From: Haemophilus parahaemolyticus
GTDB taxonomy: Bacteria > Pseudomonadota > Gammaproteobacteria > Enterobacterales > Pasteurellaceae
Reading direction: 5' to 3'
Length of the DNA stretch: 9,552 nucleotides
Assembly: GCF_018373095.1 (NCBI RefSeq)
Contig: NZ_JAHAHT010000072.1
Coordinates: forward strand, 1 to 9,552
Positions within the stretch are counted from its first letter, which is position 1, and every line of letters begins with the position of its first letter. Made by a program: the position numbers and the translations under genes. Below, one piece after another: positions 1 to 6,390 of the stretch. Below the pieces are notes generated by a model. It saw only the letters and a program-made list of their open reading frames with translations. It was not told the origin of the DNA and did no database searches.

Positions 1-466
1 ACAGCTGTTGCACCACAATATTATGGATAGAATACCAAAACGGAATAGCAACAGTTTTTCCACCAAGATCAGAAATTCGTTCAATCTGCGGTTGCACGGT
101 AAGTGCGGAACCTGCTAAGTGATTCCACATAACCGCTTTCACAGGTGCATTTGCGGCATATTTTAGCCAGAGTGACATCGGTGAAAGTAGATGGACTAGA
201 TTTACTTCACCACTTAAAAAAGCTTCTACCAGTTGCGACCAACTGCGAAACATTATAGGTTTTTCGGCTTTGATGCCCTGTTTCTCAAACAATTTTTGAG
301 CGTGAGCGACAAGCAGAGGAGTGGCATCCGTAATCGGTAAATAGCCAATGCGGACAGGTTGTTCGGGCTGATTAGTTCGTTTTAGCTCTTGTGCCTGCAA
401 AAGCGGTGCACTTCCTGCAAAGCTAAACAGACTGAGAAGTTTTAGAAAATCGCGACGACTGTTCAT
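1..466 (-). CDS. ABC transporter substrate-binding protein, NrtA/SsuA/TauA-like, twin-arginine signal (partial, 3' end off window)
   Basis: This is the first ~155 codons of a periplasmic binding protein; the rest lies beyond the left edge. I translated it from the reverse complement, starting at the ATG at 466-464, which follows an AAGGAA ribosome site. The N-terminus has the twin-arginine motif S-R-R-D-F-L-K at residues 3-9 followed by a short hydrophobic stretch, so export by the Tat pathway is likely. After the signal, an IGYLPITDATPLL segment, an FRSW-QLVEAFLSGEVNL segment and a DLGGKTVAIPFWYS segment match the COG0715 family, whose members bind nitrate, bicarbonate, taurine, alkanesulfonates or thiamine precursors. 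The start lies 25 bp after the stop of the ATPase gene on the same strand, so the two are co-transcribed. A permease is expected just outside the window. The substrate cannot be read from sequence alone. Confidence 0.85.
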   Translation of the reverse strand, partial: MNSRRDFLKLLSLFSFAGSAPLLQAQELKRTNQPEQPVRIGYLPITDATPLLVAHAQKLFEKQGIKAEKPIMFRSWSQLVEAFLSGEVNLVHLLSPMSLWLKYAANAPVKAVMWNHLAGSALTVQPQIERISDLGGKTVAIPFWYSIHNIVVQQL

Positions 467-491
467 TTTTTATTCCTTGTTTATTCTTTTA

Positions 492-1283
492 CTAAATCAC
501 AAATTCAACAGTTTGCTCTTGTTTTTTGTTATTTTCGTTTCGTTGTAACGTTTTTAGAATATCAACACGAATTTCATTAAGTAGTAATAAATTCTCGCGT
601 GGATAAGCGCTGACAATATCCCAACGCCCAACAATATTGGCAGGGCGGTTACCAAGCAGAATAACCTGATCAGCAATCGCAAGGGCTTCGTCAATATCGT
701 GGGTAATCATCACCACGCTGGTGTGATGGTGGTCGATAATCTCTCGTGTCATCAGCTGCATTTGTTGGCGAATAATGGGATCAAGTGCTGAGAAAGGCTC
801 ATCCATCAAAATTAACTTAGGCTGACGAGCTACTGCACGGGCTAAATTTACTCGTTGAGCCATTCCGCCAGAAAGCTCGTGTGGCATAGCATTGATGGCG
901 TGCGTTAAGCCAACTTCTGCAATGGCATTGTCTACATTTTGCGAAATTTCAGCTTTATTTGACCGCTTGCGACAGGTGAAATCTAAACCAAAGGCAACGT
1001 TCTGCTGTACATTAAGCCAAGGCAAGAGATTAGCAGATTGAAACACAAAGCTAACTTCGGGTTGCGGTTCGGTAATCAATTTATCGAAGAGCGTAATTTT
1101 TCCAGCAAGTGGTTTGTCTAACCCTGCAATAACGCGGAGTAGAGAAGATTTTCCTACGCCACTTGGACCAAGAATGCAAGTTAGCGATTTTTCAGGCACA
1201 TCAAAAGAGACATCTTGCAAAATTACATTAGTTTGATCATTTTTGCGGTAGCCTAAGGCGATATTATTAACAGTAAGAGCCAT
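492..1283 (-). CDS. ABC transporter ATP-binding protein, nitrate/sulfonate/taurine type (SsuB/TauB/NrtD-like)
   Basis: Cytoplasmic ATPase of an importer, 263 aa, normal length for the family. All nucleotide-binding motifs are intact: Walker A GPSGVGKSS at residues 39-47, Q-loop Gln82 in FVFQSANLLPW, signature LSGGMAQR at 137-144, Walker B LILMDE at 157-162, D-loop SALD at 165-168 and switch His195 in ITHD. The Q-loop sequence ending in LLPW is typical of the SsuB/TauB/NrtD group. It is the first gene of a leftward operon with the substrate-binding protein. No clear Shine-Dalgarno sequence precedes the ATG, so initiation may be weak. It is divergent from the flavoprotein gene at 1494, which probably acts in the same pathway. 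Exact substrate unknown. Confidence 0.93.
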   Translation of the reverse strand: MALTVNNIALGYRKNDQTNVILQDVSFDVPEKSLTCILGPSGVGKSSLLRVIAGLDKPLAGKITLFDKLITEPQPEVSFVFQSANLLPWLNVQQNVAFGLDFTCRKRSNKAEISQNVDNAIAEVGLTHAINAMPHELSGGMAQRVNLARAVARQPKLILMDEPFSALDPIIRQQMQLMTREIIDHHHTSVVMITHDIDEALAIADQVILLGNRPANIVGRWDIVSAYPRENLLLLNEIRVDILKTLQRNENNKKQEQTVEFVI

Positions 1284-1370
1284 ATCATTTGTTAAAAAGT
1301 TGTTATAGATGGTGTTACAATAAAAGAGAAGTGCTTATGAGGGAAATATCCTTGCTTAATCCTTTATAAT

Positions 1371-1400
1371 TTTTTGTTCTAATAGTTTTCAGAACAAAAA
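1371..1400. promoter_or_regulatory. Perfect 10-bp inverted repeat in the divergent promoter region, candidate operator
   Basis: TTTTTGTTCT at 1371-1380 and its exact reverse complement AGAACAAAAA at 1391-1400 flank a 10-bp spacer. It lies in the 210-bp gap between the divergent ATPase and flavoprotein genes, directly after a TATAAT box at 1365-1370. A transcription start for the flavoprotein gene would fall inside the left arm. That placement fits a repressor site, but I see no good -35 element, so an activator may also be involved. A hairpin role in the leader RNA is the alternative. Confidence 0.45.
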
Positions 1401-1493
1401 TGAATAATAAGTAGGTTTTTATTATTTCTCAATCGTTTGCTTTTTATCTAATATCGCTCCAACTTCATTTTTTAACGATTAAAGGGGCATTTT

Positions 1494-2570
1494 ATGGCTA
1501 AATATCTATCAACTGAATTTATTGAATGGTTAAACCAACACGCAGCAGAGATTGATCAATCAAATCAATATGCTGATGAGTTATTTAAACGAGTGGCACA
1601 AGAAGGTATTTTTAAAATTGGTGTGCCTGAAGTATTGGGCGGTAAAGGTGGTTCATTTCAACAAGCGATTGAAGCGGTGCGTGAAATTTCTACTTATTCC
1701 TTAACGGCAGGTTTTATCTCTTGGGGGCATCGTACCTTAATCCAAAATTTATTAAGCAGCAAAAATAGCTTGCCGCGTGAACGTTGGCTAGATGATTTAT
1801 TAAATGGCGAATTATCGGGTGGCACGGGCTTATCAAATGCGGTGAAATTCCTTTCAGGCATTGAAGAATTACAAGTAACAATTGTAGAAGAAGACGGAAA
1901 ACGTTATTTACAAGGTCGCTTGCCGTGGATTACCAATCTAAAAGAGAGTGGATTTATCACAATTTTTGCTGCGGAATATGCAGATGGCAGCAAACCACCT
2001 GTGATTGTGGTGTTACCGTATAACGCAAATGGTGTGACTCGCACGAAAGAATTATCACTAGTAGCATTGCAAGGCAGTAATACAGTGGCGATAGAGTTAA
2101 ATCACGTGGAGCTCGATCCTGATTGGATCATCGCAGAAAATGCGGGGGAATATTTAGCCCAAGTGCGCCCAACTTTCTTAGGTTTACAATGTGCAATGGC
2201 ATTTGGTTTGGCAGCACGTAGCCTTGCGGAAGTGAAAAAATCACTGGATTACGTGGATAATCGTTCTGTGCTAAGACCAGAATATGATGAACAGGTACAA
2301 AATTTAGCTAATTTAGAGCACCGTTTAGCGGAAGGATTAAATCAATCCAATTTCTTTATCGACAATCCAAAAGCCTTGTTTGATGTACGTATTGAAATTG
2401 TAGATGTGGTTGCCTCAAGTTTATTGCTTGAATTACAGGCTTCTGGCGGTCGTGGCTATTTGCAAAATGCAGGTTCAGATTTCATCCGTCGTTGGCGCGA
2501 AGGGGCATTTTTGCCTGTAGTGACACCGAGTGTGTTGCAACTAAAAACCATTTTGCAGGCGGCGAAATAA
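1494..2570 (+). CDS. Acyl-CoA dehydrogenase-fold flavoprotein (SfnB/DszC-like group)
   Basis: 358-aa protein of the acyl-CoA dehydrogenase superfamily; cytoplasmic and presumably FAD- or FMN-dependent. An N-terminal helical part (about 1-105), a middle beta region with GGTGLSNA and LPWITNLKESGF segments, and a C-terminal helical bundle are recognisable. The C-terminus has GGRGYL at 318-323 and FIRRWREGAF at 330-339, resembling the C-terminal region of flavin monooxygenase-like members (SfnB, SfnC, DszC) more than that of fatty-acid beta-oxidation enzymes. The ATG is preceded by AAAGGGG at 1481-1487 with a 6-bp gap, a strong ribosome site. It faces away from an ABC importer of the sulfonate/nitrate class, so oxidation of the imported compound, perhaps an organosulfur or amine, is the likeliest role (inference). 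No beta-oxidation genes are nearby. Substrate and reaction remain unassigned. Confidence 0.8.
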   Translation: MAKYLSTEFIEWLNQHAAEIDQSNQYADELFKRVAQEGIFKIGVPEVLGGKGGSFQQAIEAVREISTYSLTAGFISWGHRTLIQNLLSSKNSLPRERWLDDLLNGELSGGTGLSNAVKFLSGIEELQVTIVEEDGKRYLQGRLPWITNLKESGFITIFAAEYADGSKPPVIVVLPYNANGVTRTKELSLVALQGSNTVAIELNHVELDPDWIIAENAGEYLAQVRPTFLGLQCAMAFGLAARSLAEVKKSLDYVDNRSVLRPEYDEQVQNLANLEHRLAEGLNQSNFFIDNPKALFDVRIEIVDVVASSLLLELQASGGRGYLQNAGSDFIRRWREGAFLPVVTPSVLQLKTILQAAK

Positions 2571-2597
2571 AGTTATTGTAAATTCTAATAAAAAATT

Positions 2598-2636
2598 AAC
2601 CGCTTGTAGCAGGGACGTTACAAGCGGTTTGTTTTT
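2598..2636. terminator. Bidirectional rho-independent terminator made of two inverted Apl-type uptake signal sequences
   Basis: Perfect 11-bp stem: AACCGCTTGTA at 2598-2608 and TACAAGCGGTT at 2619-2629, loop of 10, followed by TGTTTTT on the plus strand and an A-rich stretch before it (a T-run on the minus strand). Each arm contains the uptake core ACAAGCGGT. It sits between the convergent ends of the flavoprotein gene and argA, so it can end both. Uptake signals paired as terminators are well known in Pasteurellaceae. Confidence 0.9.
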
Positions 2637-2655
2637 GATGAGGGTAGAGAAAGCA

Positions 2656-3966
2656 TTATGTTAACGCCAGTACTAAAACCCGAGATTTCCGCTGATGATC
2701 ATAATGTTTACGTTTATACGCGGGCAAATCTTCTGTGCTTTTAATCTCAAAACCTCGCTCTTGAAACCATTGTGTTGTGCGAGTAGTCAGCACAAAGAGT
2801 TTTTCAATGCCCATTTGAATAGCACGGCGTTTAATAGCTTCTAATAATACATCGCCACGGGAAGAATCACGGTAGTCTGGATGCACAGCTACACACGCCA
2901 TTTCTGCCATTTTTTCGTTTAAATAAGGATTCAGTGCCGCACAAGCAATCACAATACCATCGCGTTCAATAATGGTATAACGGCTGATTTCAACCTCCAA
3001 TTGCTCACGCGAACGTTTTACCAAAATACCTTGCTCTTCAAGCGGTCGAATGAGGTTGAGTAAGCCAGGAATATCGTGCGAAGTTGCAATACGGATATGC
3101 TCTGAACTCTCTTCTGAAAGCTGCGTACCGATACCATCACGAGAGAAAAGTTCTTGCAAGAGCGAGCCATCTTCCTTGTAGCTTAACAAATGCGAGCGTT
3201 TGATTCCTGAATACGAGGCTTCGATTGCAGCTTGCAAGAAACGGGCAGCAGAATTGTGGTAATCGCCATTTTCAATAAATTTATTGAGGTAGCGTTTTGC
3301 TTCCCGTGGATGAATGTCAGAAATTACTTCACCCTTTTCATCCAGCAAACCTTGCTCACCACAAAATCCAATCAACTTATCTGCTTTGAGTTTAATGGCC
3401 ACTTGAGTCGCAATTTCTTCAAAGGGTAGATTAAACATCTCGCCCGTAACGGAGGGAGCAATCGGCCCAATGACAACAATGGCATCTTGCTCTAGCTGTT
3501 GCTGAATGCTTTCAACATTGATGCGACGAATTTTACCGCTTAAGCCGAAATCAACCCCATCAATCACGCCAAGAGGTTGAGCCAAGATTGCGTTACTGCT
3601 GACCACATTTAGTACGGGAGAGTTTGGCAGACGAAGTGAGAGTTTGGAGAATATGTCGTAATGTAAGCCGCCCACAGCTTGCTTAACATATTCCAGCGTG
3701 TCAGGATCGGTCACACGAATATGGTTGTGGTAGTACGACAAGCGGTTGTTTTGTGCTAATAATTCGTCAATTTGCAGACGCCCACCAAATACAATTACTA
3801 ACTTGATGCCAAGGCTATGTAATAGACTCACATCATTGGCAATACTCACAAAATTGGAATGGGCAATTGCGTTGCCGTCTAGCATAATGACGAACGTTTT
3901 TCCTCTATGCATATTCACATAGGGCGTGGATTGTCTAAACCATTGGACTAATTCAGTATTACGCAT
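2656..3966 (-). CDS. argA: N-acetylglutamate synthase (amino-acid N-acetyltransferase)
   Basis: Makes N-acetylglutamate from glutamate and acetyl-CoA, the first step of arginine synthesis, in the cytoplasm. 436 aa against 443 in E. coli, with close similarity along the full length. The N-terminal amino-acid-kinase-like domain (about 1-285) binds arginine for feedback inhibition; HRGKTFVIML, HNHIRVTD, QPLGVIDGVD and GDYHNSAARFL segments are recognisable. The C-terminal GNAT domain (about 290-436) has IRPLEEQGILVKRSREQLE, then EMACVAVHPDYRDSSRGDVLL as the acetyl-CoA pyrophosphate loop, then WFQERGF. In the kinase-like domain E. coli has GGEAI and YGARPQID, whereas this protein has DGNAI (residues 30-34) and FGGRLQID (60-67); these changes could affect arginine control. 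GAGGA-like ribosome site upstream; promoter with ArgR boxes at 3995-4045. Confidence 0.96.
   Translation of the reverse strand: MRNTELVQWFRQSTPYVNMHRGKTFVIMLDGNAIAHSNFVSIANDVSLLHSLGIKLVIVFGGRLQIDELLAQNNRLSYYHNHIRVTDPDTLEYVKQAVGGLHYDIFSKLSLRLPNSPVLNVVSSNAILAQPLGVIDGVDFGLSGKIRRINVESIQQQLEQDAIVVIGPIAPSVTGEMFNLPFEEIATQVAIKLKADKLIGFCGEQGLLDEKGEVISDIHPREAKRYLNKFIENGDYHNSAARFLQAAIEASYSGIKRSHLLSYKEDGSLLQELFSRDGIGTQLSEESSEHIRIATSHDIPGLLNLIRPLEEQGILVKRSREQLEVEISRYTIIERDGIVIACAALNPYLNEKMAEMACVAVHPDYRDSSRGDVLLEAIKRRAIQMGIEKLFVLTTRTTQWFQERGFEIKSTEDLPAYKRKHYDHQRKSRVLVLALT
3738..3746 (+). repeat. DNA uptake signal core, Apl type
   Basis: Exact ACAAGCGGT inside argA. Together with the other copies it marks a naturally transformable Pasteurellaceae genome of the Actinobacillus/Mannheimia type. 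Confidence 0.8.
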
Positions 3967-3994
3967 AAAGATTTCCTCTCAAATTTTATGAGTA

Positions 3995-4023
3995 GTTATA
4001 GCTTAATTTGCATAATTATGCAA
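3995..4023 (-). promoter_or_regulatory. argA promoter
   Basis: On the minus strand, TTGCAT at 4023-4018 (-35) and TATAAC at 4000-3995 (-10) are separated by exactly 17 bp. Transcription would begin near 3988, about 20 bp before the argA ATG. The -35 lies within the upstream ArgR box, which explains repression by occlusion. Confidence 0.6.
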
Positions 4024-4024
4024 A
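4007..4024. promoter_or_regulatory. ArgR operator (ARG box 1)
   Basis: TTTGCATAATTATGCAAA is a perfect palindrome (20 bp when the flanking A/T pair is included, 4006-4025). It fits the ARG box pattern wnTGAATwwwwATTCAnw except for a symmetric A-to-C / T-to-G change in each half. It overlaps the argA -35, as expected for the arginine repressor acting on this gene. Confidence 0.75.
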
Positions 4025-4027
4025 TGT

Positions 4028-4045
4028 AATGAATATTATCTCACT
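4028..4045. promoter_or_regulatory. ArgR operator (ARG box 2, weaker)
   Basis: AATGAATATTATCTCACT keeps a perfect left half TGAAT and 3 of 5 bases of the right half (TCTCA for ATTCA). It is 3 bp from box 1, the spacing usual for tandem ARG boxes bound by one ArgR hexamer. It overlaps the last codons of aroA. Confidence 0.55.
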
Positions 4046-4207
4046 GATAATTTCTCCAATTCCGCAAAATAGGTTGGGAATGTTTTTGCGGTGCATTTTG
4101 GATCTAAAATCGTTACTGGCGTATTGGATAACGCAATGAGTGAGAAACACATCGCCATACGGTGGTCGTTATAAGTTGCGATCTCTGCGTGTTTAAATTT
4201 TTCTAGT

Positions 4208-4216
4208 ACAAGCGGT
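4208..4216 (+). repeat. DNA uptake signal core, Apl type
   Basis: Exact ACAAGCGGT inside the 3' part of aroA, a single unpaired copy. Confidence 0.8.
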
Positions 4217-4495
4217 TGAATTCGAATGAAATCTTCCCCTTCTTCCACTTCCGCACCGACTTTGCGAAGCTCTGTTGCCATTGCGTTTAAACGGTCGGTC
4301 TCTTTTACGCGCAATTGTAGATGTTACGAATAACAGTTTCGCCTTGTGCGAAGAGAGCCGTAGTCGCAATGGTCATTGCAGCATCGGGAATATGGTTCAT
4401 ATCCATATCAATACCGTGTAAATCGCCCTGTTTAGCTTGAATAAAATCGTCGCCCCAAGTGATTTTTGCCCCCATTTTCTCTAAAACATCAGCAA

Positions 4496-4504
4496 ACAAG
4501 CGGT
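4496..4504 (+). repeat. DNA uptake signal core, Apl type
   Basis: Exact ACAAGCGGT followed by C, the full 10-base ACAAGCGGTC, inside aroA. aroA thus carries two copies within 300 bp, which would favour its uptake and repair by transformation. Confidence 0.8.
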
Positions 4505-5384
4505 CGCCTTGGATAGAATTTTTACCAATGCCGGTAACTTTCACATTGCCTTTAATTGCCCCTGCTGCTAAGAAGTAAGAAGCAGACGATGCATCGCCCT
4601 CCACCAAATATTTGCTTGGTGAAATATAACATTGGTTGCCTTTCACTAAGAAGGTTTGGTAGTGTTGGTTTTCAACGGTTACGCCAAAATCTTTCATCAT
4701 CGCAAGCGTGATGTCGATGTAAGGTTTTGAAACCAGATCACCAATAATTTCAATCTCCATATCACCCTCTGCAAGTGGGGCTGCCATCAATAATGCGGTT
4801 AAAAATTGGCTAGAAATCGAACCATCAATTTTCACTTTGCCACCTTGCAAACCTTTATTACGGATCGCAATCGGTGGGTAGCCGATATTTTCTAAATAAC
4901 GTACATCAGCCCCCACTTGTTGCAGTGCATCAACAAGGTGCAAAATCGGACGTTCTTTCATTCGTGGTTCGCCTGTTAAGATCACTTCTGCATCGTGTTT
5001 TCCTTTTAAACAAAGTGCAGCGGTTAATGGACGCATCGCTGTGCCTGCATTACCTAAAAAGAGCGATAAGCCATTTTGCCAATCAAATGCTCCGCCAACG
5101 CCTTCAAGGGTACAAACGGTTTTATCTTCCGAAAGTTGGTATTTTACGCCCAACGCTTTGAGTGCATTTAGCATATGGCGGATATCATCGCTATCCAGCA
5201 AGTTTGTGACTTGTGTGGTGCCTTGTGCTAATGCAGCAAGCAGCAAAGCACGGTTTGAAAGGCTTTTTGAGCCAGGTAAGTTGATTTCCCCCTCAATGCG
5301 AGTGATAGGTTGAAGTGTGATTTGTTCGAGTTGTTTTGTCATAAAGATCTCGTGATTAAATGTTGTGTCTGTATACATAATTCC

Positions 5385-5399
5385 CTCCCTTTGTGGGAG
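5385..5399 (-). promoter_or_regulatory. Small hairpin covering the strong aroA ribosome binding site
   Basis: On the minus strand CTCCC (5399-5395), loop ACAAA, GGGAG (5389-5385). The right arm is the Shine-Dalgarno sequence of the ATG at 5378, so folding would hide it. Five G-C-rich pairs are enough for a stable short stem, but chance complementarity to an SD is also possible. Confidence 0.3.
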
Positions 5400-5425
5400 A
5401 GAATAGGTAAAAAGTAAGACTAAAT

Positions 5426-6196
5426 TTATGCTGGATTATCAATATCCACAAAAGTGACATCCAGTTGATATTCTTTGGCAAGCCATTCTCCAAGCGTTTT
5501 TACGCCATCACGCTCGGTGGCGTGGTGACCTGCTGCAAAGAAATAGATGCCTTGTTCGCGAGCTGAATGTGTGGTTTGTTCTGAAATTTCGCCTGTAATA
5601 AAAGCATCAATCCCTTTAGCTGCAGCCAAATCAATATAACCTTGCCCGCCACCCGTGCAGATCGCCACTGTTTTGATGAGCTTGTGCGGATAATCAGCGA
5701 TAAATTCATCGCATACCGTTGGCTTGCGGTTTAAGGCTTTTTCAATTCGTTCTGCCATTTCTTGAGCAGATATTGGGGTTTTAAGCTCACCATAAACAGG
5801 GATTGAGTTCGGTTTATCTTCCAAGCCAACGAGATTATGTAAGCCTAAATGGTTGGCAAGTTGGGCATTATTGCCCAATTGGGGATGAATATCGAGCGGT
5901 AAATGGTAGCCGAAAAGGTTAATGTCGTTAAGTAAAAGTTGCTTGATACGTTTGCCTTTCATTCCACGAATGCAAGGTGTTTCATTTTTCCAAAAGTAGC
6001 CGTGATGTACCAAAATAGCATCTGCATTGAGATTAATGGCTTTCTCAATGAGCGGAAGCGTTGCCGTAACACCCGTGACGATTTTTTGGATATGTTTACG
6101 ACCTTCCACTTGTAAACCATTAGGAGCATAGTCGGCAATTTGTTTAGCGTTTAGTTTGGTATCTAAGATTTGTTCAAGTTCGAGATTGGTTAGCAT
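5426..6196 (-). CDS. NIF3/YbgI family dinuclear metal-binding protein
   Basis: 256 aa, close in length to E. coli YbgI (247 aa), often annotated as 'GTP cyclohydrolase 1 type 2 homologue'; the physiological reaction of the family is not settled. Metal ligands expected from YbgI are all present: His64 and His65 in LVHHGYFW, Asp102 in YHLPLDIH, His224 and Glu228 in GHHATERDG. YAPNGLQVEG near the N-terminus and CTGGGQGYID in the middle are family hallmarks. Cytoplasmic, probably forming a hexameric ring as homologues do. It lies 47 bp upstream of aroA on the same strand, so some aroA transcription may read through from it. Ribosome site AAGAGAA, moderate. Confidence 0.93.
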   Translation of the reverse strand: MLTNLELEQILDTKLNAKQIADYAPNGLQVEGRKHIQKIVTGVTATLPLIEKAINLNADAILVHHGYFWKNETPCIRGMKGKRIKQLLLNDINLFGYHLPLDIHPQLGNNAQLANHLGLHNLVGLEDKPNSIPVYGELKTPISAQEMAERIEKALNRKPTVCDEFIADYPHKLIKTVAICTGGGQGYIDLAAAKGIDAFITGEISEQTTHSAREQGIYFFAAGHHATERDGVKTLGEWLAKEYQLDVTFVDIDNPA

Positions 6197-6227
6197 TGGG
6201 TTCTCTTGTTAAATGAATGGATGTCAA

Positions 6228-6233
6228 ATTATA
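6228..6233 (-). promoter_or_regulatory. Extended -10 promoter of the NIF3-family gene
   Basis: Minus-strand TGCTATAAT contains a consensus TATAAT at 6233-6228 with the TG of an extended -10. There is no convincing -35 at 16-18 bp. Transcription would start near 6221, about 25 bp before the ATG. Confidence 0.5.
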
Positions 6234-6261
6234 GCATAACATTAAGGATGTGTAGGGAGTG

Positions 6262-6372
6262 ATGCTGTTGTCTTTTGCAAAGTTATATCGCTTTTTGACC
6301 GCTTGGTTCAATATGTTTTACGTGCTAAATTGGGCTATTTCCAGTAAAATAACCCAATTTATTTATAAATAA
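6262..6372 (+). CDS. Possible 36-aa hydrophobic small ORF in the rbfA leader
   Basis: ATG at 6262, TAA at 6370-6372, with AGGGAG at 6254-6259 just upstream as a ribosome site. The peptide is rich in Leu, Phe, Trp, Tyr and Ile (it begins MLLSFAKLYRFLTAWFNMF) and ends ITQFIYK, like a single small membrane peptide. It stops 18 bp before rbfA and its second half is written across the 6326-6361 hairpin. An ORF of this size can arise by chance in AT-rich DNA, and the segment also contains an imperfect uptake signal (GACCGCTTGG), so coding is uncertain. I recognise no homologue. Confidence 0.22.
   Translation: MLLSFAKLYRFLTAWFNMFYVLNWAISSKITQFIYK
6326..6361 (+). promoter_or_regulatory. Long hairpin in the rbfA leader
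   Basis: 15-bp arms TAAATTGGGCTATTT (6326-6340) and AAATAACCCAATTTA (6347-6361), one mismatch, loop CCAGTA. It ends 29 bp before the rbfA ATG and has no T-run after it on either strand, so it is not a normal terminator. It may be an RNA processing or stability element, a cold-responsive leader structure, or a protein site. Confidence 0.5.
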
Positions 6373-6390
6373 GACGAATAGGACAAAAAC

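Larger units (their letters stand above)
4036..5378 (-). pseudogene. aroA: 3-phosphoshikimate 1-carboxyvinyltransferase (EPSP synthase), split by a one-base frameshift
   Basis: Transfers enolpyruvyl from PEP to shikimate-3-phosphate in the shikimate pathway. The 5' part (5378-4305) encodes LPGSKSLSNR (residues 34-43), FLGNAGTAMRPL, GEPRMKERP, SSQFLTALLM, VEGDASSASYF and Asp332 in IPDAAM, then reads NIYNCA and stops. The remainder (4314-4036) continues in another frame with RVKETDRL, NDHRMAMC and TAKTFP, holding the usual Glu, Arg and Lys active-site residues. The family has NIYNWRVKETDR here, so one G (C on the plus strand) is missing near 4310-4312. Repaired length would be 447 aa, or 435 from the inner ATG. 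The upstream ATG at 5378 has a strong AGGGAGGG ribosome site; the inner ATG at 5342 has a poor one but matches where the family usually begins. Everything else is well conserved, so the lesion is recent or a sequencing error. Confidence 0.9.

Noticed and set aside
101..109. AAGTGCGGA as a Haemophilus-type uptake signal
   Set aside because: It differs from AAGTGCGGT at the last base and no exact copy occurs in the window, whereas the Apl-type core occurs six times.
1336..1368. A ten-codon ORF (MREISLLNPL) in the gap before the flavoprotein gene, as a leader peptide
   Set aside because: No amino-acid bias tied to regulation and no alternative terminator structures; the expected transcription start lies downstream of it.
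4305..4316. Programmed -1 frameshifting as the explanation of the aroA split
   Set aside because: No X-XXY-YYZ slippery heptamer is present at the junction and aroA is not known to use recoding; a simple one-base loss restores the family sequence exactly.
4874..5313. Plus-strand open frames opposite aroA
   Set aside because: Antisense shadows of a conserved gene; the sense frame matches EPSP synthase throughout.
6295..6300. TTGACC as the -35 of an rbfA promoter
   Set aside because: No acceptable -10 at 16-18 bp, and the bases belong to an imperfect uptake signal (TTTTTGACCGCTTGG).
6326..6361. Reading the rbfA leader hairpin as a rho-independent terminator
   Set aside because: Neither side is followed by a T-run and it stands inside a leader between divergent genes, where nothing needs terminating.
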